Assembly (NCBI GenBank): GCA_002105175.1
Contig: MCGE01000030.1
Coordinates: 1 to 64,000, forward strand
Origin: Absidia repens
Taxonomy: Eukaryota; Mucoromycota; Mucoromycetes; Mucorales; Cunninghamellaceae
Length of the DNA stretch: 64,000 bases
Direction of reading: 5' to 3'
Made by a program: the position numbers and the translations under genes. The notes under the pieces are model-generated. The model was not told the DNA's origin and made no database searches. It saw only the letters and a program-made list of their open reading frames with translations. This document shows positions 38,040 to 51,739 of this stretch, piece by piece (the stretch's first letter is position 1; the number at the start of each line of letters is the position of its first letter).

Positions 38040-38277
38040 GTTAGGTTGGGAGAAGAAAAAGCAAAAAAATAAAAAATGAAAAATAAAAAAAAAGGAACGA
38101 TAAAATATAGTAACAATGATGATCATGTGTGATCAATTCACTGACCAGCTTGCCCAAAATTCGAAACCCCGCTCCTCTTTTTTGTGCTTTCTCCTTTTCA
38201 ACGAATTTGTTCTTTTGTTCCCCTACATCTTTCTTGCTTTAAATTAATATTCGAATCAAAAAATAATAATAGTAATA
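38040..38277. promoter_or_regulatory. Divergent promoter region
   Basis: 238 bp between two start codons pointing away from each other (38039 minus, 38278 plus). AT-rich; no specific factor site identified. Confidence 0.5.
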
Positions 38278-38728
38278 ATGGAAGCCAGATCATCAGTTCA
38301 AGATAAACCGCTTTCTGGTTCTGACGTGCGTATACGAAAAAAAAGATAACAAACATTTATCACCTATTTTTATTTTCCTATACTGACTGATCTCTTATAG
38401 GACAGACAAAAGTTCAACACAGATGAAATGACAGCCATCATCAAGGAAGTAAGTATGATTCGAAGAAGATCATATTTATCAAACATATGCACCGTTTCTT
38501 AGTCTGTGTCCTTTCTAACCTATATTTTTTGCGCTCCTTTTTTTTTAGACAGTTGAGAACGCCATTCAGGACGCCGATTACTTACACAGCAAGGTACCTG
38601 CTTGGAATTCGACCATCGTTGAAACCTGTCTCAAGAAACTACGTGCGGCTAATACGAACTATAAATTTATTGGTAGGTATAACAACTAGGTCATGACGCA
38701 AACCCCGTGCTTCTTTGCCGTTGCCCTC

Positions 38729-38762
<34 letters not shown>

Positions 38763-39046
38763 GGCTGTACTGACGATTTCCTTTTACTCCTTCCCCGTCT
38801 TTGATATATATTTATACATACAATAGTGACTTGTGTAATTATGCAAAAGAATGGTGCCGGATTTTATGCAGGAAGCTCTGTATACTGGGACAATGCTCAT
38901 GATGGTAAGATAAGAACAGAAATGGACCGCCTCATATATGATTAACACGTTTTCTTTTCTTTGACCATTACTTAGGAAGTGCAAGCTATAGGCATGAAAC
39001 GAAGACTCTATATGCCATTACCAATGTGTTTGCCCTAAGTGTATAG
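38278..39046 (+). CDS. Dynein light chain, Tctex type (DYNLT)
   Basis: 122-residue Tctex-1/DYNLT family light chain of cytoplasmic dynein, which binds dynein intermediate chain and cargo. Five exons: 38278-38325, 38401-38448, 38549-38672, 38827-38904, 38976-39046. The family core is plain: the DEMTAIIKE helix, YKFIVTCVIMQKNGAGF, SSVYWDNAHDGS and the terminal TLYAITNVFALSV strand. Length equals the usual 110-120 residues. Exon 1 ends at a GTGCGT donor and intron 3 contains a run of about 29 A. A poly-A signal aataaaa occurs at 39119. Confidence 0.95.
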
Positions 39047-40000
39047 TCTTAGTTAGTTAGTTATTTTATCATTATGTTGTGCATAGTCTGCGATGACGCT
39101 TATATATCTTTTATCATCAATAAAATTTTAGTTTTATGAAATCATTTTTATAGTGTCTTTATAATATAAAAAAAACATGATGTGTTGTCTGTTGTCAAGT
39201 GCGAGTAGAATAAGGGAGTAACAGTTTAGAAAACTCGTAGATAAGAGGCGGGAAAGCTAGGAATAACCAGCGTGTAGATAGTGTAAATATCGGATAAAAA
39301 ACCGGTAATATATACTCTGTACTATACGCACTTCACCAATAATGGGAATGGAATATTTTTAATTGTCTTGCAGGGCAGTCGGCAACAGGCAATATTACGG
39401 GGCTTTTTTACGTCTAAAAAAACATGTTCCATCTCCATATGTTAGTGACATGTGTAGCAAATGGATTGTTATTGATTACTGGGTCACTATTGTGATAGAT
39501 CCTGTGAATAAATCAGGAATAACTGCATGTGGGCATTATATGATGACTTCTGGCTACTAGACGTCAACTGTCAACTTAAAGAAATTCAAAGCATTTCAAT
39601 TTTGACTTCGAATTCGACATGACTGTCTTGAGATCGTTGTTGACGAATGGACTATCTTTTTTTTTCATGTAGTGTGCACTTGGTATATTATTTGTATGAA
39701 AAATTGTACACTGTATATGATATTATATGTTTCTTGATTCCAACTAGATTATATCAAGTAAATTATCAATGCAGTAGGAACCAACATTAACGGTACCGAA
39801 TAACGACACTTTTTTTTTTGGACCTCCTTGGCATAATCCATTTTGGGCGTGGACGGGAGTGGATGTCGCTGGATGCAAATTTGGGCAAATCACCCTTTAT
39901 ATATGCGATATATGGTGCTTTGATCTATAGATATATAAAAATAGAGTAGACCCAGGAAAGCATTTCATTTTGGTTTCAGATACCGAAGGAATGGTAGAGG
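39047..40000. other. Intergenic, 3' of dynein light chain gene
   Basis: After the poly-A signal near 39119 no gene is recognisable; only short frames. The right side merges into the repeat block that starts about 40000. Confidence 0.5.
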
Positions 40001-41000
40001 GCTAATCATGGTAGTAGAGGTGATGGTAGTAAAAATTGATATTTTTTTTGTATGAATAAAAAATGGAATTTAGATGCACAAGACATGAGAGAGACACTTG
40101 AAACATTTTTCATGGTAGCAGATTAAAAAAAAAAAAAAAAGACGTATTTATTCAAATATATATATATATATATATATGGACTATGAACAAACTAATACTA
40201 AACTAAGTTAATGAAGGCTAACCGTAAACAAGGAAGCGTGGTATTTCAATGACCTTTCAAGCAGTGGCTTGGATTCAATAGCGTGTAGAAGGTGTATAGA
40301 GCTATTCTACAGTACATACTGTACAGTACTGTACATACAGCATCGGCAACGTATTTGGGCAACAAAAAAAACAAGGATCTCATTTTACTCAATACCGTCA
40401 TCAGGGACGACCTAAACACTGGTGAAGCGCAGTAAAAACAATAAAACCGATAAACGAAATACCCGTCCCCAAGTAACCCACGCCACCCGCACACATAAAC
40501 ACCCTACAAAACCCCTATTGAAGGTAGCATGAGAGAGACTATCGGGGATGTGAAAAGCGGTCAACGGTAATTTAAAGGGATGAGTGTGGAATGGGATCAA
40601 ATATACTGTACATGGTAGACAAAACATGAGAAAGACTAGAGATGTATATTTTTTTATTGAGGCATAACCTCTGTCAACAATAATAATCAAAAATGGAAAT
40701 GACGGCAGTAAAAATGAAATACAGGACACAAGACAAGAGAGATAATATTGGAACATTTTTCATTGACTCATGTAAAAAGAGACATATTTTATTCAAATAT
40801 AGTTTCAAACTATGGACAATTAGAAATGAACTAAGCTAATGAAGGCTTCAAATGCCAACTAATGGTGCCCTCCGGTCCTAGATTCAAAATGAAAGGGTTT
40901 CCCCATACATGTTGTAATCCCTGAGCTGAAACCCCCTTCTAAACTAGTCATGACACTAATCTATGATCATTATAACCTCAAAGAAGTTAAATGGTGAAGA
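40000..41000 (+). repeat. Family A repeat copies (two right arms in tandem)
   Basis: A first, short copy (about 40010-40225) has the order module, gacgtatttattca block with an (AT)n insertion, then aactaagttaatgaaggct. A second copy (about 40570-41000) ends with the full arm: aaaaagagacatattttatt, aaagggtttcccc, cttctaaactag. No inverted left arm is visible here. Palindromic tactgtacagta words occur at 40305-40345. Confidence 0.65.
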
Positions 41001-41185
41001 AAAAATAAAGGAGAAAAAAGAAAAGAAGAAAGAGACAGAAAGGAATATAGGCGGAAATAAAAATCGCATGTGCGGGATGTCAAATATTTTCTGCCCAATC
41101 CTGATTTTTTTTTTCTCCAAAAGCAGGTACTGTGCATAAATTAAAAAAATAAATTTTATGACAAAGTAGACAGATACACTTTATT

Positions 41186-42291
<1,106 letters not shown>

Positions 42292-42295
<4 letters not shown>

Positions 42296-42723
42296 TGATT
42301 ATGCTGGTCGTTGTCCAAATCGTGAAGGGTTTCTTCCATCGGTAGTCCAAGAGATGATATACCATCCAATGCCATACCATTCAAATGAAGTTCATTGTTG
42401 TCAATAACCATATTACTGCTAATACTGCTGCCGACGGTGCTACTGATAGCAGCTTCGCATACAAAAATCATATCACCGGTTGTTGAAGGAGCAGACATCC
42501 TATTGTCCAAGGAAGCAGAGGAAATATCGTCGTTGGATGGCGTGTGAATGGTATACAATGTGGTTGTACTACTAGAATGGCCCGACCAAACCACCGCTGG
42601 TACCTTGAGCACTGATAACAGATTCTTGATCATCAATCGTAGCAATGACGCTCCAACTATCAGTGTCACGGCTTCTAAAAGAATCCAGTCCATCCAACAA
42701 GTCAGTTTTTCGTAATGCAGCAT
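42292..42723 (-). CDS. Unrecognised frame adjoining the polyglutamine gene
   Basis: 143 codons from ATG 42721-42723, stop overlapping the next ATG by ATGA. Residues about 10-45 are hydrophobic (possible membrane segment); the rest is Ser/Thr/Asp-rich with N-terminal-like low complexity. A competing frame (42572-42787) covers the same DNA and reads MAATMTQCALRHPRKNFPSR onward. A third (ATG near 42806) begins MSSVSSLDGSHNDSV. Which is used, and how it joins 41186-42295, is unresolved; no splice pair I tried kept frame with an intron of reasonable length. Confidence 0.35.
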
Positions 42724-42929
42724 AGCGCGAGGGGAAGTTTTTCCGTGGGTGTCTTAAGGCGCACTGAGTCATTGTGGCTGCCATCAAGAGATGAGACTGA
42801 ACTCATATTGAATAAAAATTGTCCAAAGAAAAGAAGAAAGAAAAAGCAAGATTGGAAAAAAAAAAATTGAACAACCTGTGTAACTGAGTTTCTGGACTTC
42901 CCATCTCTATTTTTCATATATACTAAATG

Positions 42930-43048
42930 ACATTATTTTTTTATTGGTGTATGATTTAGATACAATACAAACTGCTTAAATGTAATGTAAGTTTAATGGT
43001 TAGAGGCAAAAAGGGGAAGGTAATTATTTGACGGAACAGGTACTGGCA

Positions 43049-43079
<31 letters not shown>

Positions 43080-44408
43080 AACCGATATAAGGTAATTTCT
43101 AGATTGATACCATTGAATTTCCACTCTCGCTTGGAAGCTTGAGATATGAGGAACCACCTCGACTAATTCCCTCCATGCCATAAAAGTGCGTGGGTGGAAT
43201 GACGGAGTTTACCTGGTCTGACAACACCAAGCTCTGAAATTGATGTCGCAAAATTATGAATAGGAACGACATATTTAAGGCCCTTGAAGGCAAGTATAAA
43301 ATTATTATATATTGTAGTCTTGAAACTCGCCAGTTTTGTGTGTGTATGTGTGTGTGCTTTTAGGAGACGGTGGGAACGCATGTAATGTCGGGGAATACGT
43401 TTGCGCCCTTCATGCATGAAACGTTCACAAATGAAGTCAGCATACATTAGGCCACATCATCATCCTTTTTGGGCACATGAACTTTATTTTTTCACTTTCT
43501 CCTCATTTTTGTGAAGTGGTCAATACAACTCCATGACCGAGCACGTAATTTTACGCCCAAAAGAAAGGGTTGATTTTTTTTTTGGATCGACACCAATTGG
43601 CAAAAATCAACAGCAATAACGATATCGTTGTGAATATTCCTTCTTTTTGATCGACAGATCGTGGATCAAGGGTTTTCTGTCTTACCAGCGAAGGTGGAGC
43701 AATATAGATGGCTGCTACTTAGCTTAGTTTAGTCTAGAATTGAGAAAACGCATTTAATATGAAGTAAAAATAGAAGACTTCTTTTTTTTTTAAAAAAAAA
43801 AAAGAACTGATAATGACGTATGACTTGAGAATATTTGTAGAATTGGATATAATAATAAAAAAGATGATAGGGGAAGCCTATTATGTAGTAATGCTAATTA
43901 GAGACACATTTGACATAAAACAAGAGATTTGATTGATTTGATGACGAAAAATGATTTATTGATGTTGTTTATTGAATTGGTAATACTGTAGTAATAAAAA
44001 TGATAAAAAATGATGATGACAGTGGGAGGGAATAATATACTAGTGGTGAGGATGGGAAATCAATGAAAAAAAAAAAAAGATAATACACATATATATAAAA
44101 AAAACAAGGCAAAAATACCTTCGAATCATATAGTAGTAATAATAATAAAAAAGAAACAATATAAAGGAACTAAGCATAATAGGCAAAATATAGACAAAGA
44201 AGAGGAGGGGAATACGTAAGGATATAAAAAAAAAGGGTACATATGTATAATAGCGGAAGAAAGAAAGGGATAGCTAATAAAAGAAAAAGAAGTCATATTC
44301 AAAGATCAACCTTGCCACGACTGTTTTCTTTATCCCATATAATATAATAAAAGGGGGAGGGTGGAAGCCATAGTAAAGGAATGTAAATAGGGTATAGTCC
44401 AAAATGTT
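42930..44408. other. Intergenic with one uncertain minus-strand frame
   Basis: Mostly AT-rich, non-coding. A minus-strand frame at 43163-43447 (MYADFICERFMHEGRKRIPR...) continues past a CA repeat into KYVVPIHNFATSISELG, with a plausible GTAAAC donor after VVRP. I cannot identify a family or a complete gene, so it is noted as a possible short gene or relic. Confidence 0.3.
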
Positions 44409-45901
44409 TCATGCCATCGAGGGAACCATGTTGGATATCAAGGTATCAGCAGCGGTATATCCAGAAGAGGACGAGGAAACAGCATCCACCAGATTGTTTT
44501 CCATGCAAATATCACCATCAGAATCATGTGATTGTTGTGATCTGTCTCTCGGCGTCGCTGGTGGTGTAAGCGGCAAATCTACGGCAGGCGCTGAAGCAAA
44601 CGAAGGAGAATGACCGGTAGTTCTAGTATCAATTTGTGAGAATTCAGAGCTGGTGATGTCGGCTTCTTGACGTTTCTTAGCAGACATGGTTGGTGTAGCT
44701 GGTGGGGTAGTTGTTGCTGCTGGTGCTGCTTTTTGATAAGGTGGTATGTCAAATAATGCGCTTGTCTTTGCTTTTCTGCTGGTGCTGACATTGTTGTTTC
44801 TTTTGGTGTAATAATAATGAGAATGGCTATTGGGAGTACTGTAAAGGTAGTTGTGGTTGCTGTTATTGAGCATGGTCAAATCTTGTAATCGTTCCCAGCG
44901 ATCGACTTCTGCTGTTCTAGTAAAGTATTTACATTGTTGAATTCGATACTTGAGTTCCTTTAGTCCAATGCGTCGTAAAGGGTCAATGCAAAAGATACGT
45001 TTGAGGATTCGATTGAGTTCACGAGAGATGGGAAGAATCTTGAGTAAAAAGTCAGGATCACCAAGGTACGCCCTAAAGGTTTCATCTTGAAGGGAAGCTT
45101 GTTTCCAAGGGTTGCGCCCTGCCGCCAGGTTAATCAAAATGACACCAAGAGCCCAAATATCATTTGGTACTGTTGCATATCCAACACGCTGTTGTCTTTG
45201 TTTAGCGAGATCCCCTTGACATTCTATTTTAGCCCCCCCCCCAAAAAAAACAAACAATAACAAAACAAAATTCATTAGTAAACAATGTGGAGGAAGAAAT
45301 CTTAATTTTTATGTATATATGTTTTACCTGGAGAGAAGTAAAAAGTGCTCCCACATCCATAGTCTGTAGAGATGGGGTCCAAAGTAGCCAAGCCAAAATC
45401 AGCCAGTTTGATTGTTCTTCCACCATCAAATACGAGAACGTTTTCACTTTTAAGATCCCGATGATAGACACCATTTGAATGACAATGCTCCACCGCATCC
45501 AGTAGTTGCAAAAAAACCCGACGAATCAAAGGATGGTTGCCAGCAAACAGATCCCGTTCTGTAATCGCCGTAAACAAATCACCTTCGGGGGCGTATTCCA
45601 TGACAAGGTGAGTGTAGTTTGCTTCACGAATCACACGTTCTAATTGGACGATATGAGGATGGCCAGAAAGTCGAGAGTGTATACCGATCTCCAAGCGTTG
45701 GAATCCACGTTGACGATGAGACGCATTGGTACTAGTTTTGTTCTTGTTGTTTTGTTGTGACAATGTTTTGACGGCGTAATGATGTTGTTTTTGTTGATCG
45801 CGACCCAAGTAGACCTGGCCGTAAGCACCACTTCCTAAAAGTTGCACAATCTCGAGATCATCGACATGAGCACCAGGAGAGAATACTGATGTATGTTGCA
45901 T
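44409..45901 (-). CDS. Ser/Thr protein kinase, Ran1/Pat1-Ksp1-like
   Basis: 462-residue protein kinase in two exons, 45328-45901 and 44409-45223. All catalytic landmarks are present: glycine loop GSGAYGQVYLG (23-33), catalytic Lys in YAVK (45), HRDLKSEN (147-154), DFG (168-170), the activation end GSTFYFSPE (184-192) completed across the intron, then NDIWALGVILINLAAGRNPW and an Arg-containing RRIGLKEL segment. The short activation segment and SPECQGD resemble the fungal Ran1/Pat1, Ksp1, Sks1/Vhs1 group, which acts in nutrient and meiosis control; this subgroup is inference. The 170-residue tail is Ser/Thr/Pro-rich with many SP/TP sites (for example LTPPATPRD), so likely phosphorylated. Confidence 0.93.
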
Positions 45902-46447
45902 TGTGAATGAGTATATATAAATATTTATATATAATTGGGGTGAATATAAGAAGGGTGAGATAGGTGAAATAAAAAAAAAAGTAGCGGTTGGAGTGAAGAA
46001 AACGAAAGAAATAAAAAAAAACCAAAAAGTCTTTTTATAGATAAAATTCAATAAGGCCGAAAAAAAAAATTGCTGACTTTGGACTTAATAAGGGGGAAAG
46101 AGTTGCAAGTTAAAATAAGGGGAGAACGGGAGTTCATGATAATCAAGGGAAGGGGGGGGGGTTTGACCCAACATTGGCCCTTCCCCCATACTTTATATAT
46201 ATATATATATTATCACTTTTTAGGTCATCATCATCACCCCTCCCTTATTTTCACTAATATAGTCGTTTTCAATTATGAAATAAACTTGGTTGGTTATCCT
46301 TGTTCCATGTATGTTTACGCTTGATCGACCTCCTTAAAAATAAAAATATCGTCGGTCAACACATTTTATTGTCAAAATTGCTCTCACATTAAGTAACAAT
46401 ATACAACTCAATACAGTGCAGGACAGTACTATATGTGCTCAGCTTAT
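45902..46447. other. Intergenic, upstream of kinase
   Basis: Kinase promoter region: AT-rich, with an (AT)n stretch at 46193-46210 and poly-G at 46152-46160. No gene seen. Confidence 0.4.
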
Positions 46448-46675
46448 TTAGCTGATGGCTGGGGGAGGGTTTACTGTGAATATTGTTTCACGCGTATCAA
46501 CATTCAATGAACAAGGTTCGATAATCAACCGAGAGAGATTTTTATTTTTATTTGCTAGATCAATGAAATATTCTTTGACCAGTCTGTCGGGATTCAAACC
46601 TGTTTTTTCTACTTGGATTGTGGCATAAACACTCACAGCATTGATCTCATGACGTTGTATCAAAGATAACTGAAA
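46448..46675 (-). CDS. Possible terminal exon of an unrecognised gene
   Basis: An open stretch of 75 codons ending in a stop at 46448 is preceded directly by a good acceptor (tttcag at 46676-46681). It reads smoothly as protein (for example QRHEINAVSVYATIQVEKTG, LVKEYFIDLANKNKNLS). The upstream exon(s) could not be located between 46700 and 47500. One candidate is a short ATG exon near 47430 with a GTGAGT donor, but its phase does not match. No family recognised. Confidence 0.35.
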   Translation of the reverse strand, partial: FQLSLIQRHEINAVSVYATIQVEKTGLNPDRLVKEYFIDLANKNKNLSRLIIEPCSLNVDTRETIFTVNPPPAIS

Positions 46676-46681
46676 ATGATA

Positions 46682-48798
46682 AATGCATTGTTTTTTTGGC
46701 TGTATTTGTGGTTGTTCTTTTAGATAGTTATGCGTTTTCTATGTATAATCTCACATATGTATCATTATCCATGTGACTCTAGAAAAAAACGAGTGATTCC
46801 TTTTTTTTTTTTTTACGCCTCAAGCTAGTTGTTTCCCTATCGTTTATATGTTGTCATATCCATATATGTAAAAATTCTTCTTTATTACTTTTAGGGGACA
46901 TGCAAAAAAGTGAATATCCATGAAGAGGAAAATGTCAAATAAAAAAAATTCACGTTGATGACTACCATGAAAGGTAAAATGATCTTTTCACTGAACAAGA
47001 ATAAACCAGTGTAACCTGTCTTAAAATGATCATATTGAATTTTATTATACGTATATTTAAACTTTCCCTCTCTTTTTTTGTCTTCCTCGTGTATATGATA
47101 GGGTAAAATGATGAAATATAGCAACTCCTTGAAATTTATTCTCGGTCGGATGTTTTGCTTTGGTGATGAGTGACGAGATGTGCTTTGTTCCTTTTTGTTT
47201 GCGCGCATCATTCACCCTTTTTTTTTTTTGGCTCCTTTCCCCACCACCACCATCGTCATCATCACAAATAGCTAAAATAAAAAAAACTCCAAAATTAGGA
47301 TGAAAAAAGGCGATCTCATTGGATCAAAAGCACTATACCATTAATTCAATGTCGGAATTTTAAATACCGCACTGTGCTTGGCGCACACACTCACGATCCC
47401 CTTTGCCAGGATACACAGCACTGTATCCCTGCATTTTCATACAAAGATTATAAAAAAAAAAAAAGAAACAAGACAGACAGTATATATAAATATAAAAGAT
47501 ACATAATTGGTTCAATGACATAATGATGAAGTCGAAGTTACATCATCAATTCTTCTTAATGGGACATGGCGGAAGGTATGAAAATAAGGAAACCCTGAAA
47601 ATCTATCCATTGACATAATTATTGTGAATATCCAAACCACTATAATTGTTATACAAAAATCATACAATAAAAGAAGCCCTTATTTTTATTATTCTTCGTT
47701 TACCATAAAATATAATAAAACAATTCCTCATGTATGTACAACCCACGCGCTTGTATCATTTAATAGTGATGAATTGGTGGACGGACCCTAATCCCGTCCC
47801 TCATTGGTTCTTTTCAGCGCTTAATATGCAATTTTTTTATACAAGTTTTAATGATATAATTCAATTTGGTATGAAAAATATACGTACTGTACAAAATGCG
47901 AGCATATTACATTCTATTTTAAAAAAAAAAAAAAAAAAGAGGAGAAGAGTACAAGGAGGAAGGGACGAGGGGCATGTACATCATAACCCGTTTTTTTATG
48001 GGGATAATTTTCTCACAGTGATAATCATCAACATCTTCATCATCATCATCATTCCTAAATTATCATGCGTTGTTCAAGTTCATCAACAAACATGAATTTT
48101 CTTCGTTAAAAAAATAGAGTATGTCCGTGTTCTTTTGTTTTAATCAATCCCCTTAACTTTGAGTAGCGCATGATTAGCCAATCAATCTATTTGCATAAAT
48201 AAATATTTTACACCCCGCCAATCATCTCCGCATAATTTCCCCCAAAGCTAAAGGTGATTATTTAAAATAAGGTTGAAAATAATGATCTTAATGAGAAGGT
48301 AATTACGGTCTTCAAGCTTACAAGCCTCAATTGAACCATCAGATATTTGACCGATTATATTGTATATGTAATATACTGGACAAAAAAATTGAGTGACATA
48401 TACCAAATGTATTTTTCAAGTAATTACATATGATATCACACTGAAGTCGTTGTCAATTCAAGACATCGCATTAATACTAAATTCAGAAATGATGCTCAAG
48501 AAGAGAACATCTATCCAGAAAGTTCAGTACTATACAAACTTTTTTAAATGCCCCACATATATACCCAAATACCCGATATATCCACTATAGTTATCTTCAA
48601 ATAGTACCCCAAGACGTAAAAAAAAAATAACATTGCATATTTTGTTGGTAAGAAAAATGCATTTTATTATTCAACTAAAATTTTTACCACAAAAAATATA
48701 TCAACATAAATCATAAAATAATTGAGTAAAAGACACATATAACTACATATAAACTAAACTAGATAAAATAATAAATAAAACTACACTAGGTTCACTGT
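46682..48798. other. Long intergenic stretch
   Basis: Only short frames. Poly-A/T runs at 46801-46814, 47221-47229 and 47922-47938. At 48367 a tatactggacaaaaaaattg word is followed by a short helix-turn-helix-like frame (48393-48590) that may be a Tc1/mariner relic. The part near 48799 is the 3' flank of the transporter gene. Confidence 0.4.
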
Positions 48799-51296
48799 TC
48801 ATTCGTGATAATTTCCTTGCTCAGCATCCATTGCCAGCTTGCCGTGGTCGATGACATAAGTATCATTGTGCACCAAGATTTTTCCCGAAAATACCTATAT
48901 GCATATAAATTTAACAATAAAGCAATCATCAGTAGGTATATTGAAATGAATACATAACGTTCAAGATATATATTGTACCTCATCAATTTGTTCAAGAGAT
49001 CTCCCACGTGTTTCAGGTACCAAGAAGTAAACAAAAGTTCCCATCAATACAGCAGTACATCCAAAGAAGAAGTAGGTCCCATAAGTAATGTTGGCCATCA
49101 TGATAGGTGTGACCTTGGCGATAACGGCATTCATTGCCCAGTTAAACGCTAAAAGTAAGTAAATTCAATGAGTATTTCTGTACGATGCTCCATATCACTT
49201 TCCTCCAGAGTACACTTACCAGTAGTAATAGATAGACAGATGGCACGAATATGCGTTGGGAAGATTTCACTACCTGTAAACAGTTAAATAAAAAGAACAT
49301 CAATTTAATTTTGGCCTGAATAAAATAAGGGAGGGAAAAAAAATTACAATAAATCCAACAAATGGGACCCCAAGAGAATTCATATCTAATTCAGAAATAA
49401 GTACGTCGTTAGTTAAATACGTATCAGTCATCATTTGATCCCTTTTATAAATACTTACCCGACAGCAAAGACATAGATCATGATGATGGCTACGTAACCT
49501 TTTGCACCCACGGCAGCTGTTTTTAAATTTCCGCCGTTGTCATTTTGAATACCCAAAATCGAGCCACCCAAGATAAAGAAAGCACAGAACATAATAAGAG
49601 ACCCAATCATCAATGTTCGTCTTCTTCCAAGTTTTGTATCCACCATGAAGAATGAAATGGCAACAAAGACAACCTTGACAACACCTGTGACGGTAATAAA
49701 ACCCGAGTAAGTAAAACAATTTCCATCCCGACGATCACACACTTCGTTCTCTATTCTATATATATGCATTATTACCATAAACACCAGTGGCAAGAATATC
49801 AATGTTGTTGGCAGTCATACCAGTTGATTGGAAGATTTCAGGAGCATAGTAGTTCTATTGCCACATGACAGGATGGCTTATCAGTACTCTCATCCTTTCT
49901 TTTCGCTAATGTTCTACTTACGACAGCATTCGTACCAGTCCATTGTTGGAATATTTGAAGCATTGTTCCAATAAACAAGCGATGGAGATGGTTTTTATTG
50001 AGAAGCTCTGAAAACAGTTTTCCTTTGTATTCGCGATCCAGATCAGCAGCAGCCAAGATTTCTTGTAATTCAGCAGTCAATTCAGGGTCATCTTCAGGTA
50101 TATCTCGTAGTCGCAGCAAATTTGCTTTTACCATTTCATGTTTCCCTCTATAGTAATAGTAAAAGTAAAAATAAACATAGTCAGTAACCAGATCAGGCAA
50201 GTGAAATGAGCCCCCTTTTTATACATTTATATATATTTTATATATTTATATACATATATATATATATATATCAAAAATATCATATGAACTTACTTGATAG
50301 CCAGCCACCGTAAGGACTCAGGAAGGAAGAACATGCCGATCAAAAGTAAGCCACCAGGAATAACTTGAATACCTATTTGTATAAGATAATATTAGAATCG
50401 CTCTTCTATTAATTTGTTTCATTTTGACTTACCAAGAGGTACACGCCACTGGTTATTACCAAGAGGTAGGCCCCGAACACATCCGTAATCGACAAAGTAA
50501 CTGAGCATAATGCCAATCACAATTAAGAACTGCCACACAGTACCAAGACGACCACGCAACTTTTTGGGTGCAATTTCGGCAATGTACTAATCATTAAAAA
50601 AAAAAAAAAAAAAAAAAGAGGAAAAACGTGTGAGAAACAATGAAAAAAACGCGGAGATTTAAATTTACGTTTGACGATTTTCATACCATAGGCACCATCG
50701 CAGATGTTCCACCAATGCCGACTAGACATATTAAAAAAAATCAATCAACTATAAATAACATATAAAACAACTTACGTCCAGCAATGAAACGCCCAGCCAT
50801 CATTGTATCAAGATTAGTTGCTAATGCTTGCAAAAGACCGCCAAGCACAAACACAACTGAATATGCCATGATGGCTTTCTTCCTTCCAATAGGATCTAGC
50901 ATGGTGACACGAACGAAAAATAAATAAAGTGATAATTGATAATGTTTAATGTTGATTCTGCTTTTTTTTTTTTTTTTTTTACCTGCTAGTAAGTTAGACA
51001 ACAACGATCCGATGCAGCAGCCAGCTTGCAACAAAGAGACGATATTTCCCTTCATATTGGCTACATAGGATGCATCCCCATTGATGCCGAAGTAGTCTAC
51101 AAACGCAGCTTGAGAAACAATGCCAGCAATAACACCAATATCGTAACCTTTGTATGATTAATATAATCAATCAATAAAAAAAAAAAAGACATGAGCTGAT
51201 TTTCTTTATTTGATTTGCAGGTACACACTTACCAAACAAAAGCCCGCCTAAGCAAGAAACAGAAGCTGCAACGACCGACAAATTCAGTATTGCCAT
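48799..51296 (-). CDS. MFS hexose/sugar transporter, with a one-base frame break
   Basis: Twelve-helix sugar:proton symporter-type permease of the plasma membrane, about 501 residues. Thirteen exons: 51233-51296, 50983-51147, 50776-50895, 50687-50721, 50433-50586, 50294-50372, 49922-50147, 49776-49854, 49459-49684, 49348-49385, 49220-49274, 48979-49148, 48799-48894. Signatures: [12 protein letters not shown] in helix 1, [10 protein letters not shown] loop, PESLRWLA before the central loop, [26 protein letters not shown], the [14 protein letters not shown] segment and PETRGRS near the end. In the exon at 49220-49274 the FP codons contain four C (GGGG at 49258-49261 on the plus strand) where the conserved motif needs three. 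That shifts frame until the next exon. Either a pseudogene-making insertion or a homopolymer sequence error. Confidence 0.85.
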
Positions 51297-51739
51297 TTAT
51301 CTTATTTTTATTATTTTATTATGAAAAGAAAGAAAAATGGTTTCAAACCAAAATGAAGAAAGGAGAAAAGAGAGTTAGGATCAAAGCCGCAGCTTTATAA
51401 ACGCCTTAGTTCATTTTTCATCATATGATCTGTGTGTGTATGTGTATGCGTGTGTGTGTGTGTGTGTGTCGCTGCTTTGCTTCTCTCGATATGTACGGGT
51501 GTGTGGGGAAAATAAAAAATATCCTATTCACCGAGTTTGACAATTACTCTATTTGTCGAATTCTCTGAAAAAAAAAAAAAAAAGAAAAAAGCTTAAAACA
51601 ATAGAATGATTTTTATTTTGTGTGGGGGAAATTGGAGGGTTTTCCCGCAAGGTCCAATGCGGAGGTTCAAATGACATAAATTTGAGTCCCTCCTTCCCCT
51701 TTTTTCTCCTTTTGACCCGATATCCACACTTGGCTCTCA
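51297..51739. other. Intergenic, upstream of sugar transporter
   Basis: Transporter promoter region. Contains a TG-rich repeat (51431-51470) and a poly-A run at 51569-51583. No gene. Confidence 0.45.

Noticed and set aside
46580..46600. tRNA B-box-like word (ggtttgaatccc on the minus strand)
   Set aside because: No T-stem or acceptor stem can be paired around it, and it lies in a better-supported open exon.
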